Under the pieces are notes generated by a model, which was not told the origin of the DNA, did no database searches, and saw only the letters and a list, made by a program, of their open reading frames with translations. Of a DNA stretch of 64,000 bases, positions 1 through 7,541 are shown piece after piece. The position numbers and the translations under genes were made by a program. Origin of the DNA: Kastovskya adunca ATA6-11-RM4 (lineage in GTDB: Bacteria; Cyanobacteriota; Cyanobacteriia; Cyanobacteriales; Coleofasciculaceae); assembly GCA_019359445.1 (NCBI GenBank), contig JAHHHJ010000008.1, positions 1-64,000 on the forward strand, in the 5' to 3' direction. Numbering within the stretch: the stretch's first letter is position 1; every line of letters begins with the position of its first letter.

Positions 1-102
1 GCCGAACCAGCCTATATACAGGCGGTTGTCTGTTGATGTGACCCAGTTGCAAAACCGTTCCCACAGGTTGGCGCTTTCGCGTCTTTGTAGTGTGGTTGTC
101 AT
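1..102 (-). CDS. psbA: photosystem II D1 protein, N-terminal part only
   Basis: The minus strand from 102 to the window edge reads as 34 codons from an ATG, beginning [17 protein letters not shown] and continuing through [17 protein letters not shown]. This is the N-terminus of the photosystem II reaction-centre protein D1, a thylakoid membrane protein that binds P680, pheophytin and the manganese cluster. The stretch is the stromal N-terminal tail leading to the first membrane helix. The gene runs off the left edge, so the rest of the protein and its isoform type cannot be judged. No clear Shine-Dalgarno sequence precedes the ATG. An IS200/IS605 element begins about 170 bases upstream. The identification is very secure from the sequence match. 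Confidence 0.95.
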   Translation of the reverse strand, partial: MTTTLQRRESANLWERFCNWVTSTDNRLYIGWFG

Positions 103-258
103 GGTTGAGATAATTGCAATGATTTGGATATGAATTATTAAGTGAAGTTTATTCACTTGACTCAATACTATTTACATTTCTATAAATTCGCCACTAAATC
201 TTGATTAATTTTTGTTATGAATTGCCTAAACTCTGCTTGTCAGTGCTGTGAATAAGCT
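103..258 (-). promoter_or_regulatory. psbA 5' leader and probable promoter region
   Basis: This AT-rich stretch lies directly upstream of psbA and before the insertion element. It must hold the psbA leader and promoter unless these were displaced by the insertion. On the minus strand there are TATA-like stretches around 178-190, but I cannot assign -35 and -10 boxes with confidence. The role is inferred from position only. Confidence 0.4.
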
Positions 259-259
259 T

Positions 260-450
260 ATGAACTACTCGCGACCTGGGTTGCTAGGTCGGAGTTTCTC
301 ACGCTTCTTCGCCCCTAGTTGCCGCTTGACTCTTAGCAGGAAGTAGAGCTAGGCGACTCGACGTGTAAAGAGGACAGTTCCTGCCCCCTTGCCCTTACGG
401 GTGCGCTGCCTAATTCTGGAGGTGAACTCCACAATCCGCGCACCCAAATC
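260..450 (-). ncRNA. possible TnpB guide RNA (omega/reRNA) region
   Basis: In IS200/IS605 elements the guide RNA used by TnpB is made from the 3' part of tnpB and the right end, with the guide taken from flanking DNA. Here that region contains the C-terminal codons of tnpB, several GC-rich inverted stretches and the 272-291 palindrome. If the RNA is made, its guide would come from the psbA leader (below about 270). This is inferred from family knowledge; the limits are approximate. Confidence 0.25.
272..291. repeat. palindrome near the tnpB-side end of the insertion element
   Basis: The arms CGACCT (272-277) and AGGTCG (286-291) are perfect complements around an 8-base loop. Position and form match the right-end hairpin of an IS200/IS605 element, just beyond the 3' end of tnpB. 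Confidence 0.5.
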
Positions 451-1682
451 TCGTTGACTTGAGCCGCGTTAACATCTCGGTCTTCTGTATGACCGCAGTT
501 AGGGTGAGAGCAAACATGGATTCGGTCGCTCAAGGTTTTTGGGGTTAGTTCCCAGCACTTGGCACACCGTTGGGTAGGTTTAAGCGTCCGGGTTGGCGAC
601 TCCAAGTAAAAGCCTCCAGCTTCGGCCGCTTTATACTCAAGGAAACCCCCAATAATCCCAAACCCTACCTCTAAAATTGAGCGATTGAGTCCAGCTTTTT
701 GGCTTCGACGTGAGCGTCCCCGCCCTAAGCGTTCGACTGAGCGTCTCCGCCCTGAGCTTGCCGAAGGGTCACGCCGAAGTCTTGCCGAAGGGTCAGCCGA
801 ACGTTTCTTTCTGTTTCCTTTTTTAGCTTTACCCGTCATGGCTTTGATATTAAGTTGCTCACCAGCAATTAGGCTATTACCGCTAACTATATTGCTGGTG
901 GTTTTGTGCAGCCAATCTTCTCGCTGACGAGTAACTTGACGCTGTAGTTGAGAAACTTTTGCCCTCCCTTTTTTCCACCGCCTTGAGCCTTTGACTCGCT
1001 TGTTGCGGTTGGGAGCGCGTTTGCGTCTTAGGGACTTGGATGCAGCTTTAACTTTTTGCTGACCAACTTTTAGGAAATCAGGCTTACTGATTTTCTCTCC
1101 AGTAGAAAGCGTAATAGCGTCCTTGCAGCCTAAGTCGATACCAATATACCCTGTACCCGTTTGGCGTTGAGGTTGGCACTGAACTGTAATAGAGGCATAC
1201 CAACGACCATTACGAAACAATATCGTGCAAGTTGTTGACTTACCCCAAGTCCGGGCTTTTCCTCTCATCTGTATCCGCCCTAAGTTCGACAGATTAAGAT
1301 GACCATGCTTCCCTTCGGTCTCTGCTTTCCATCCAGCGCCGCACGGATAAGTCCAGCCACTGTAGCGACGGAACGCTTTGAACTTAGGATAGCCTCCCAA
1401 ACCCTTAAAGAAACGAGTAAATGCAAAATCGACCCGTTTTAAGGTGGCTTGCAAAGCATGGCTCCCTAGTTCTTTATACTCAGGCCATACTTCCTTGAAT
1501 GCTGGCAGGCTGTTTTGTTGTTCAAGGTAATTAACCGAGTTGCCGAACTTTTGGTATTGAGTCTTCCGGTTGTAGACTGCCGCGTTATACAAACTCCCAT
1601 GAAGACGCCGCCAGTAGTGCAACTTCTGCTCCTGCTGGCGGTTTGGGTACAAGCGATAAGTAACGCGACGGGTTATACTCAT
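333..1682 (-). CDS. tnpB: TnpB, RNA-guided nuclease of the IS200/IS605 element
   Basis: This is the 449-residue accessory protein of the element, a RuvC-like nuclease guided by an element-derived RNA. The catalytic acidic residues appear intact: D183 in GIDLGCKD, E275 in IAGEQLNI and D403 in EDRDVNAA. A zinc ribbon with C373, C376, C391 and C396 lies between the last two. The N-terminal helix-turn-helix part (YRLYPNRQQEQKL) is present. Residues 294-327 are an arginine- and serine-rich stretch with no counterpart in normal TnpB. It falls between NIKAMTGKAKKG and AGLNRSI and is encoded by an intergenic-type repeat at 703-803. The frame is kept, so the protein may still be made, but activity is uncertain. 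Confidence 0.92.
   Translation of the reverse strand: MSITRRVTYRLYPNRQQEQKLHYWRRLHGSLYNAAVYNRKTQYQKFGNSVNYLEQQNSLPAFKEVWPEYKELGSHALQATLKRVDFAFTRFFKGLGGYPKFKAFRRYSGWTYPCGAGWKAETEGKHGHLNLSNLGRIQMRGKARTWGKSTTCTILFRNGRWYASITVQCQPQRQTGTGYIGIDLGCKDAITLSTGEKISKPDFLKVGQQKVKAASKSLRRKRAPNRNKRVKGSRRWKKGRAKVSQLQRQVTRQREDWLHKTTSNIVSGNSLIAGEQLNIKAMTGKAKKGNRKKRSADPSARLRRDPSASSGRRRSVERLGRGRSRRSQKAGLNRSILEVGFGIIGGFLEYKAAEAGGFYLESPTRTLKPTQRCAKCWELTPKTLSDRIHVCSHPNCGHTEDRDVNAAQVNEIWVRGLWSSPPELGSAPVRARGQELSSLHVESPSSTSC
703..803. repeat. palindromic intergenic-type repeat inserted in frame in tnpB
   Basis: About 101 bases contain CTTCGACGTGAG, two copies of CTTGCCGAAGGGTCA and a terminal CAGCCGAACG. The same words in the same order occur in the intergenic repeat at 18242-18312. 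The insertion adds 34 codons to tnpB without breaking its frame. Confidence 0.75.
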
Positions 1683-1708
1683 GCCTTGAGTTTACCATTA
1701 AGTTTTAG

Positions 1709-2125
1709 ATGAAATCAACAAAGTTAAAGTCCCGTGCCCATTGCGTTTACAACCTCCATGCTCATGTTGTGTTTGTCACTAAGTATCGAAGAAAAGTGAT
1801 TAACGCAGATATTCTCCAAGAACTGCACAGCATTCTTAATCGGCTTGCAATAGCCAAGGAGTGTGAGCTAGTGGAGTTTAGTGGAGAGACCGACCATGTA
1901 CATCTATTAATCAGCTACCCACCTAATGTCACCCTATCCAAGCTCATCAACAATCTCAAGGCGGTATCAAGCAAGCTAATTCGTCAGCAATTCGCTGAAC
2001 ACGTTAACCAGTTCTACAGCCAGCCCGTGTTCTGGACTCAGGCTTACTGCATTATTTCTGCTGGAGGTGCTCCGCTAGAGGTTCTCAAAACCTACATCCA
2101 GTCTCAAGAACAACCAACGGGCTGA
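1709..2125 (+). CDS. tnpA: IS200/IS605-family transposase TnpA (Y1 HUH)
   Basis: This 138-residue protein is the single-strand DNA transposase of the element, which cuts and joins the ends by a tyrosine mechanism. The HUH motif is H63-V-H65 within TDHVHLLISYPP. The catalytic tyrosine is likely Y129 in TYIQSQ, with Q133 as the partner metal ligand. The N-terminal HCVYNLHAHVVFVTKYRRKV is a strong family signature. Length is normal for the family (about 130-155). It is divergent from tnpB, and its stop codon touches the 2126-2174 hairpin. Nothing looks broken, so the element may be able to move. Confidence 0.95.
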   Translation: MKSTKLKSRAHCVYNLHAHVVFVTKYRRKVINADILQELHSILNRLAIAKECELVEFSGETDHVHLLISYPPNVTLSKLINNLKAVSSKLIRQQFAEHVNQFYSQPVFWTQAYCIISAGGAPLEVLKTYIQSQEQPTG

Positions 2126-2174
2126 CCGCCGCATTCCCCCTCCCTGTCATGCTAGCAAGGGGAATGCGCGGCGG
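2126..2174. repeat. imperfect palindrome at the tnpA-side end of the insertion element
   Basis: The arms GCATTCCCC (2131-2139) and GGGGAATGC (2159-2167) pair exactly. The stem extends with CCGCC (2126-2130) and GGCGG (2170-2174) after a 2-base bulge on one side. Such a bulged stem-loop directly after tnpA is typical of the TnpA binding site at one end of an IS200/IS605 element. Confidence 0.7.
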
Positions 2175-2197
2175 AAGATTGTTCAAGAGGCATCTTC

Positions 2198-3718
2198 TTA
2201 GAAATCAAAATAGATGTAGGGCAAGCTACCTGGGGGAACAAAGACCCAAACCATATATAAGCATATGGGCACCAATAGAAGCTTGAGGGGCCAATTGAGC
2301 TGTATTTTTAGTCCCTGGTAGAAGGCATAGATAATCCCCATGATTGCTATCACTATTGCTAACAACACAGCTACTTCAAAACGCTGTAGACCAAGTGCTT
2401 CTTGGTAGACTTTTTGGGCAAACTGAACGTCAGCAGTATGACCCCAGAGGCGCTGTAGGACTAAACCGGAGTCTTGGAGATTGGGAAGCCGGAAGAAAAT
2501 CCACGAAGAGAACACCATTAATTGTGTTAACAACCAGGCAAGCAAGACGCCGGGTAGACTTTGCCACCAGTTTTTCATCCTTTCAAAGCGTTTTGATAGC
2601 GCTTCCGTCAGGCGATGAATAGCCAGCGCCAGACCGTGATATCCGCCCCAGACGACAAATCCCCAAGCTGCTCCGTGCCAGATGCCAGCAATGAGCATCA
2701 CCATCAATAAATTCCAGCAAGTACGCGCCAGCCCTTTGCGGTTTCCGCCTAGGGGAAAGTAGAGATAATTACGAATCCAGTCTCCGAGGGTGATGTGCCA
2801 GCGCCGCCAGAAGTCAGCAATGCTGATGCTGAAGTAGGGAAAGTTGAAATTGTGCGGGAGATTAAAGCCTAATAAAATTGCGCTTCCACGGGCGATGTCT
2901 ACATAACCACTGAAATCGAGATACAGTTGCAATCCATAAGCCGCGATCGCTAACCACAAATCAGCACTACCTGCCCGTTCTAAGTTGCCAAAACACAGAT
3001 CGACAAAAATCGCCAAGCGATCGGCAAGCAGCGCCTTTTTAATGGCACCACAGGCAATCAGCCAGAGTCCTTCTGTGCTCTGCTCAAGGGTAGGAAACTT
3101 TAGCCCTTTGAACTGAATAGCAAAGGGATGATAGCGAGTAATTGGGCCAGCAATTAGTTTAGGGAAAAATAATTTGTAGCTGGCAAACTTGAGCAGTTGT
3201 TGCGAGGCGGGGGCACCGCGATAGACATCAATGAGGTAAGCAATACACTCGAAGGTAAAGAAAGATAATCCTAAAGGGCCAATTAAGCGATCGCTAATCC
3301 AGACGGCAGTGTTTTGAGCAACAGGTAAATTTAGCGGTGCGGCAATTGCCGTCAGGAAAAAGGGAATGTACTTAAAGCCAAACAGCAAGATGACATTGAT
3401 AAAAATGCCAAACCACAAAAGCCTCAAGCGCCGACCGTTCCACTTTTCTTGTCCTTGCTGCCACTCTTGATTAGAAAGATTTTGGTCTTTGGCTTGCAAT
3501 CCTCCTAAGGCTGTGTTGGCTTCCATTGCCTGCCCTAAGCGGAAGGTAATCAGCGTTATAACCAACAACAAAGGAATGTATTGCAGTTGTAGTGATGAGT
3601 AAAAAATCAGGCTGACAATCAGTAACGTCCACAACCGCCATTGGGGCGAGCGCCCTAACCAATAAGTGGCTAAGACAATCAGCAAGAAAAGACCGTAGAC
3701 CAGCGAAATAAACGTCAT
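2198..3718 (-). CDS. MBOAT-family membrane O-acyltransferase (AlgI-like)
   Basis: This 506-residue polytopic membrane protein belongs to the membrane-bound O-acyltransferase family, related to AlgI and DltB. These proteins carry acetyl groups across the membrane for transfer to a polysaccharide. The family core is clear: ADFWRRWHITLGDWIRNYLY, then a hydrophobic helix, then GIWHGAAWGFVVWGGYHG. H348 in that last motif matches the catalytic histidine. About ten hydrophobic helices span the protein. The gene follows the DUF1574/SGNH gene by 67 bases on the same strand, so the two are probably co-transcribed and form an acylation pair like AlgI with AlgJ/AlgX. The insertion element begins only about 25 bases after its stop. 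The substrate is not known. Confidence 0.9.
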   Translation of the reverse strand: MTFISLVYGLFLLIVLATYWLGRSPQWRLWTLLIVSLIFYSSLQLQYIPLLLVITLITFRLGQAMEANTALGGLQAKDQNLSNQEWQQGQEKWNGRRLRLLWFGIFINVILLFGFKYIPFFLTAIAAPLNLPVAQNTAVWISDRLIGPLGLSFFTFECIAYLIDVYRGAPASQQLLKFASYKLFFPKLIAGPITRYHPFAIQFKGLKFPTLEQSTEGLWLIACGAIKKALLADRLAIFVDLCFGNLERAGSADLWLAIAAYGLQLYLDFSGYVDIARGSAILLGFNLPHNFNFPYFSISIADFWRRWHITLGDWIRNYLYFPLGGNRKGLARTCWNLLMVMLIAGIWHGAAWGFVVWGGYHGLALAIHRLTEALSKRFERMKNWWQSLPGVLLAWLLTQLMVFSSWIFFRLPNLQDSGLVLQRLWGHTADVQFAQKVYQEALGLQRFEVAVLLAIVIAIMGIIYAFYQGLKIQLNWPLKLLLVPICLYMVWVFVPPGSLPYIYFDF

Positions 3719-3785
3719 GCTAATGGTTAATAGCTAATAGCTAATGACTAATGCGATAAACAACTAGCCATTAGCAAAAATGGGA

Positions 3786-6700
3786 TTAGTTTTTGCTGAC
3801 ATTAGACCAAGGGATCATCGGGTCTTGAGCAATCTTATTTGAGACTTCATAGGCACCGTGACGGTTGAGGTGGCTAGGGTCAGAAAAGTAATCATATTTG
3901 GTTGGCCACAACGTTGTTAAGTTGCGGAAAATCAATCCCTTTGACATGCCTGAGGAGAGCATGTACTCCTGAAATTCTTGCTCGTATTGGGTGCGGACGG
4001 GGTCTAAGTACTCATCGGTGAGGGGAAGGTTGATAAAGACGACGGTAATGTCGTTTGCCTGAGTAAATTGCAGCAGTGCCGCGAGGGCTGTGTCTTGTTT
4101 TCCGGTGGGTTGAAAGGAGTCATAGTCGCTGTCATACGCTCCTGGTACTCTGGCGTATTCGTTGTAGTAAGTGGCGGGATTAAAGCGAACGGAGAGGGGC
4201 AAAAAGCCATCATAGTCAATCGCCTCGCCCATGGGAGCAGTGGCGTCTTTATCCGTTTCTGTCTGCTCTGGAGTGGGGGCTATCGGAGCTAGCCAGGAGA
4301 CAAATTGATTGCGTAGGTTTGTCTTTAGTTGTTCTCGGAGGGGATAGGTTGAGGAGATTTGAGATAGAGATTGACTCAACCAGCCATTCAGGGATTGATA
4401 CAAAGTTCCCCATGCAGCCAGGAATTGCTCGGCTGGTTCGGAAGTGTTTTCAGGAGTTCCCCCACTACCAGCATTCGACTGGGAATTTGGGAACGTCCCC
4501 GCATCAAGTTGCTGGTAACCCGGGGATGTTGCGATCGCGTTATAGGTAAGATCCTCCCGACCACTGTTAAATGCTCTCGCGCCATCTGCCCAAATAATTA
4601 GCTTGGGTAGTTGTTCTGGCGTCAGGATTTTGCGGACAATCAAGTCTACAACCTGTGCCGTTGCTCCATTAACGCCAAAGTTGAACACCTCAACATCCAG
4701 ATACCCTTCCGCCGCGAGAGTATCTTGTAAGGCAATCGGGTCAACTCCTCGTAATGCCCTAGAACTGCCGATAATCAGGACATCTGGAACACCACTGCGG
4801 AGCAGGCGTTGTTGGTAGAGCGCCAGCTTTTCGTCTAGCAAGCGATTGTTGAAGGTAGGATTTGGCGATCGCGCGGCGGCTAAAATGGCGGCGGTTGTCG
4901 CGCTAGAACGCCCAGAGTTATCGACAATGACACTCTTTTCTCCTTCGCGGGTAAACCCTGATGAGTTAAATCCTTCTGAGTTCTTGCCATCCTCTTTTTG
5001 TAAAGAGAGCTGGGGTAAGGATAAATCAGTTGGAGAGCCTTCGGCGTTTGTCGTTGGAATCGATTGCGGTTGCGATCGTAGCTGCTGACCAATCAGCAAA
5101 TCAGCTTGTACTAAAAGCAGCAAACCCAACGCACTCCAAATCACCGCAATTTTTCCCCCGTGACGGGTCGGAGAAACTTTTTGGCTAGGGGAAGAGGCAG
5201 GCTCTTGGTTCTCGATCCTGGGAACAAATAATTGGGAGTAACACAGCCACTGCTGGAGCCTCCGTCCTGTTCGTTCCAGAACCGTTTTTAGGTCGTCGGG
5301 CTGGACGTTGGGATGAGCGATCGCGTCTTCCGGCGGCGTCAGCAGTTCATCAATGGAGGTATCGGAGGCGGCAAATTCTGGCGTAGCTTCCGGTACGAGA
5401 GGTCGCCGATGGACAAAATCACTGCCGTAGTTCCATAAGGGGGACAATTGACCTGCGCGCCGCCCGTATACGCGCACGCCAGCAATGCCAGGGATTTCCA
5501 TCTGACGCAGGAATTTAGCGATCGGGGAACCCACCTTTGCCTGGGGAGGGCAAACGGGGGCTTCACTCATAATGTGCAGCAGGTCTTGCTTACGGCGAAT
5601 TTTTAGATGAATGCCACCGGTTGCCAATCGTCGGTCTAAGTTAGGGTTGAGGAGTCGCTGCAACAGAAAAGTCAAGGCGTCGAGATTGCCCTGTTGTGCC
5701 AGGGAGAAGGTAGGCTCTGCCAAGGCGGGTTCGCTGGAGGCAGGTAATTTTAGCCAATCGATCCAGCCGAGAACTTCTGGTTCGGACGAGACCTCCTGAT
5801 GGTGAGCTTCTACGCCATAAATCGTTGCCGCTTCGATGCCTTGGGGGGCGAGCCTCTCCAAAACGGAGGCAATAATATTAACAGCGGTTTCTTGCTCGGG
5901 AAGAGCAGCGCGGCGATCGTCAAGGGCGCTACAAAACAAGTGCAACGTTACATCTTTGAGCACCGTTCGCGCGGATATTTCCGATTTTGCCAAGGCTTTA
6001 TTGATCAGCCGGGAGATTGCCTGCACATCTCCCCAACTTGCCCAATCTTTGAGCATGGCTTCGGGGGGAGTTAAATCAACCCGTAATATCCACTCCGGAG
6101 AGACTTCCCCTCTTACTTGGCTGCAAATAGCTGCATCTTGAAAGCCTTGCAGTTGCAAGTCCCGTAGCTTCTGGATGATGGGTTCTGCCAATAAGGAGGA
6201 GTCAGGGCTATAGTCGGAGGTACAAATAACCCAGAGCCGCTTGGAAGGAAGTTCTGAGTTTTTTTGAGGAGTTAGGTTTCTTTCTTGTTCCCGTAACTCT
6301 TGTCGGCTTCTGCCTAACTTGGCGGCATTCGGAAGCTTTTTGACAGTGACTTTGACGCTGACGCCCAAGGGCATGAGAGTGTCACCAAGGTAGCGGGCGA
6401 TCGCTGTGGTGGCACCTGATAGGGCAAGGCTTTTATTTGAGATCAGCAGCCTTTCAGGGTTCGTTTCTATTTCTAGGTCTTCCGGTTCCTCTTTAAATGG
6501 CGGCGGTACCAAAGAGGGTTCAAAAGAGTTGAGGGGAAGCGACTTGATCCAATCTGGCTGAGGATGCCCAATTCTCCGCCCATAAATAATTAGCTGGTAA
6601 ATCGGTGCTTTGGGATTAATCGCCAGTAGCGATCGCCCCGCGTCTGTCTGGAGAGCGTGGGAAAATTTCTGAACAATTGTTTCTGCCTGCAAACTGTTGA

Positions 6701-6842
6701 GGCTTTCACAAAGAACGTGCAAGTTATTGCCCCGCAATCGGACGCGCAGGCGTACGCCCGGTTGACCGATCGCCCGATAAGCCCATTGGGCTAAGGAAGA
6801 AGGACGGTTCTGTGGAGAGCGCTGATCGACATCCAACATCAC
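3786..6842 (-). CDS. DUF1574/SGNH-domain protein with four N-terminal repeats
   Basis: The C-terminal third (about 680-1018) is an SGNH-like domain of the DUF1574 type. The nucleophile block is VLIIGSSRALRG (Ser about 693) and the Asp-His block is DPSHLNRHG (D988, H991). A membrane helix at about 561-585 would place it outside the membrane, where it could pass acetyl groups to a glycan together with the MBOAT protein downstream. The N-terminal 480 residues hold four related segments, roughly 24-100, 147-257, 271-362 and 384-471. Two end in IYGRRIG or VYGRRAG and share the pattern LHVLCES / LHIMSEA. Their role is unknown. The usual DUF1574 proteins are much shorter, so this fusion is notable. 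Translation starts at an ATG followed by LDVDQRS. Confidence 0.82.
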   Translation of the reverse strand: MMLDVDQRSPQNRPSSLAQWAYRAIGQPGVRLRVRLRGNNLHVLCESLNSLQAETIVQKFSHALQTDAGRSLLAINPKAPIYQLIIYGRRIGHPQPDWIKSLPLNSFEPSLVPPPFKEEPEDLEIETNPERLLISNKSLALSGATTAIARYLGDTLMPLGVSVKVTVKKLPNAAKLGRSRQELREQERNLTPQKNSELPSKRLWVICTSDYSPDSSLLAEPIIQKLRDLQLQGFQDAAICSQVRGEVSPEWILRVDLTPPEAMLKDWASWGDVQAISRLINKALAKSEISARTVLKDVTLHLFCSALDDRRAALPEQETAVNIIASVLERLAPQGIEAATIYGVEAHHQEVSSEPEVLGWIDWLKLPASSEPALAEPTFSLAQQGNLDALTFLLQRLLNPNLDRRLATGGIHLKIRRKQDLLHIMSEAPVCPPQAKVGSPIAKFLRQMEIPGIAGVRVYGRRAGQLSPLWNYGSDFVHRRPLVPEATPEFAASDTSIDELLTPPEDAIAHPNVQPDDLKTVLERTGRRLQQWLCYSQLFVPRIENQEPASSPSQKVSPTRHGGKIAVIWSALGLLLLVQADLLIGQQLRSQPQSIPTTNAEGSPTDLSLPQLSLQKEDGKNSEGFNSSGFTREGEKSVIVDNSGRSSATTAAILAAARSPNPTFNNRLLDEKLALYQQRLLRSGVPDVLIIGSSRALRGVDPIALQDTLAAEGYLDVEVFNFGVNGATAQVVDLIVRKILTPEQLPKLIIWADGARAFNSGREDLTYNAIATSPGYQQLDAGTFPNSQSNAGSGGTPENTSEPAEQFLAAWGTLYQSLNGWLSQSLSQISSTYPLREQLKTNLRNQFVSWLAPIAPTPEQTETDKDATAPMGEAIDYDGFLPLSVRFNPATYYNEYARVPGAYDSDYDSFQPTGKQDTALAALLQFTQANDITVVFINLPLTDEYLDPVRTQYEQEFQEYMLSSGMSKGLIFRNLTTLWPTKYDYFSDPSHLNRHGAYEVSNKIAQDPMIPWSNVSKN

Positions 6843-7157
6843 AAACCTGTCACCTCAACTGACAACAGACGACTAATTTTTGGCAGGGGTAATGGTACAT
6901 CTAATTGCCTAATTGCCTTTGCTCCCCTTCTCTCGTTACGCTGCAATTGCTGACTCAACCAATAAGATAAGTACAATAGAAGCATCCAAATACATCTAAC
7001 ACAAGAGCATTCCCTGCGGTGTAGTGTAACTGTTTAGGCAACGCTACGATCTCTTTCTCTTCTAACGGATCAGCGCCTGGAGCAGCGAGGGATCAGCCAA
7101 CGACATGGCAACACTTACCCATTAAACATACTCGTAGCAATAGTTTTATCCTAACTA
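6843..7157. other. divergent intergenic region
   Basis: This 315-base gap lies between the start of the DUF1574 gene (minus) and a small membrane protein gene (plus). It presumably holds both promoters. A TACAAT at about 6972 could be a plus-strand -10 box. The word GGATCAGC occurs twice near 7068-7095. I see no gene, RNA or clear operator. Confidence 0.4.
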
Positions 7158-7388
7158 ATGACATCTCCTAACCAAAAATCCTCGAAAACAACCCCTCTGC
7201 CCACCTCAACATCCCAGTTTCCCACAGAATTTCTTTTAAGCTTGGCAACAGGTTCTCTGCTCTTGGGCATTGTGGGCGCAAAAGCCACCTACTCACTTAT
7301 AGAAGAATTGGGAAAAGCAAGCGAAGAAGTCTTTCGAGGCGATCGCCTACCGATGTTAAATTTTCCAGATTCTCATTGTGAAGAATAA
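7158..7388 (+). CDS. small single-pass membrane protein, function unknown
   Basis: This 76-residue protein has a polar, threonine-rich N-terminus and a hydrophobic segment at about 26-46 (FLLSLATGSLLLGIVGAK). An amphipathic tail LIEELGKASEEVFRGDRLPMLNFP follows. It looks like a short cyanobacterial membrane protein with a cytoplasmic or stromal tail, but I cannot name a family. It precedes ppc on the same strand with a 153-base gap, so a separate promoter for ppc is possible. No strong Shine-Dalgarno sequence precedes the ATG. The coding potential rests on the coherent membrane-plus-helix pattern and on the lack of a competing reading frame. Confidence 0.6.
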   Translation: MTSPNQKSSKTTPLPTSTSQFPTEFLLSLATGSLLLGIVGAKATYSLIEELGKASEEVFRGDRLPMLNFPDSHCEE

Positions 7389-7541
7389 TTCAAGTGCATT
7401 AGCTGCAACTTTAGACATTTTTGACAAGAGTTGGGGTGCTCATGATCTCATAGATCAACCCCTCAGTTAGTTGTCTATGCAACGGCGCGCCCCTAACATA
7501 AACCCCTACAATAGATCATCTTTAAAGAAAGAACAGACCTT

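Larger units (their letters stand above)
272..2174. mobile_element. IS200/IS605-family insertion sequence with tnpA and tnpB
   Basis: The element holds a Y1 HUH transposase (tnpA, plus) and a TnpB nuclease (minus), divergent with about 26 bases between their starts, as in IS608-type elements. Hairpins lie outside both genes, at 272-291 and 2126-2174, which fits the subterminal palindromes that TnpA recognises in this family. There are no terminal inverted repeats or target duplications, as expected. The exact tips are not resolved; the limits given are the outer hairpin edges. It sits between the stop codon of the MBOAT gene (2198) and the psbA leader. Confidence 0.82.

Noticed and set aside
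685-927. 80-codon plus-strand frame opposite tnpB
   Set aside because: It is a shadow of tnpB produced by the repeat insertion; its amino-acid pattern has no family match.
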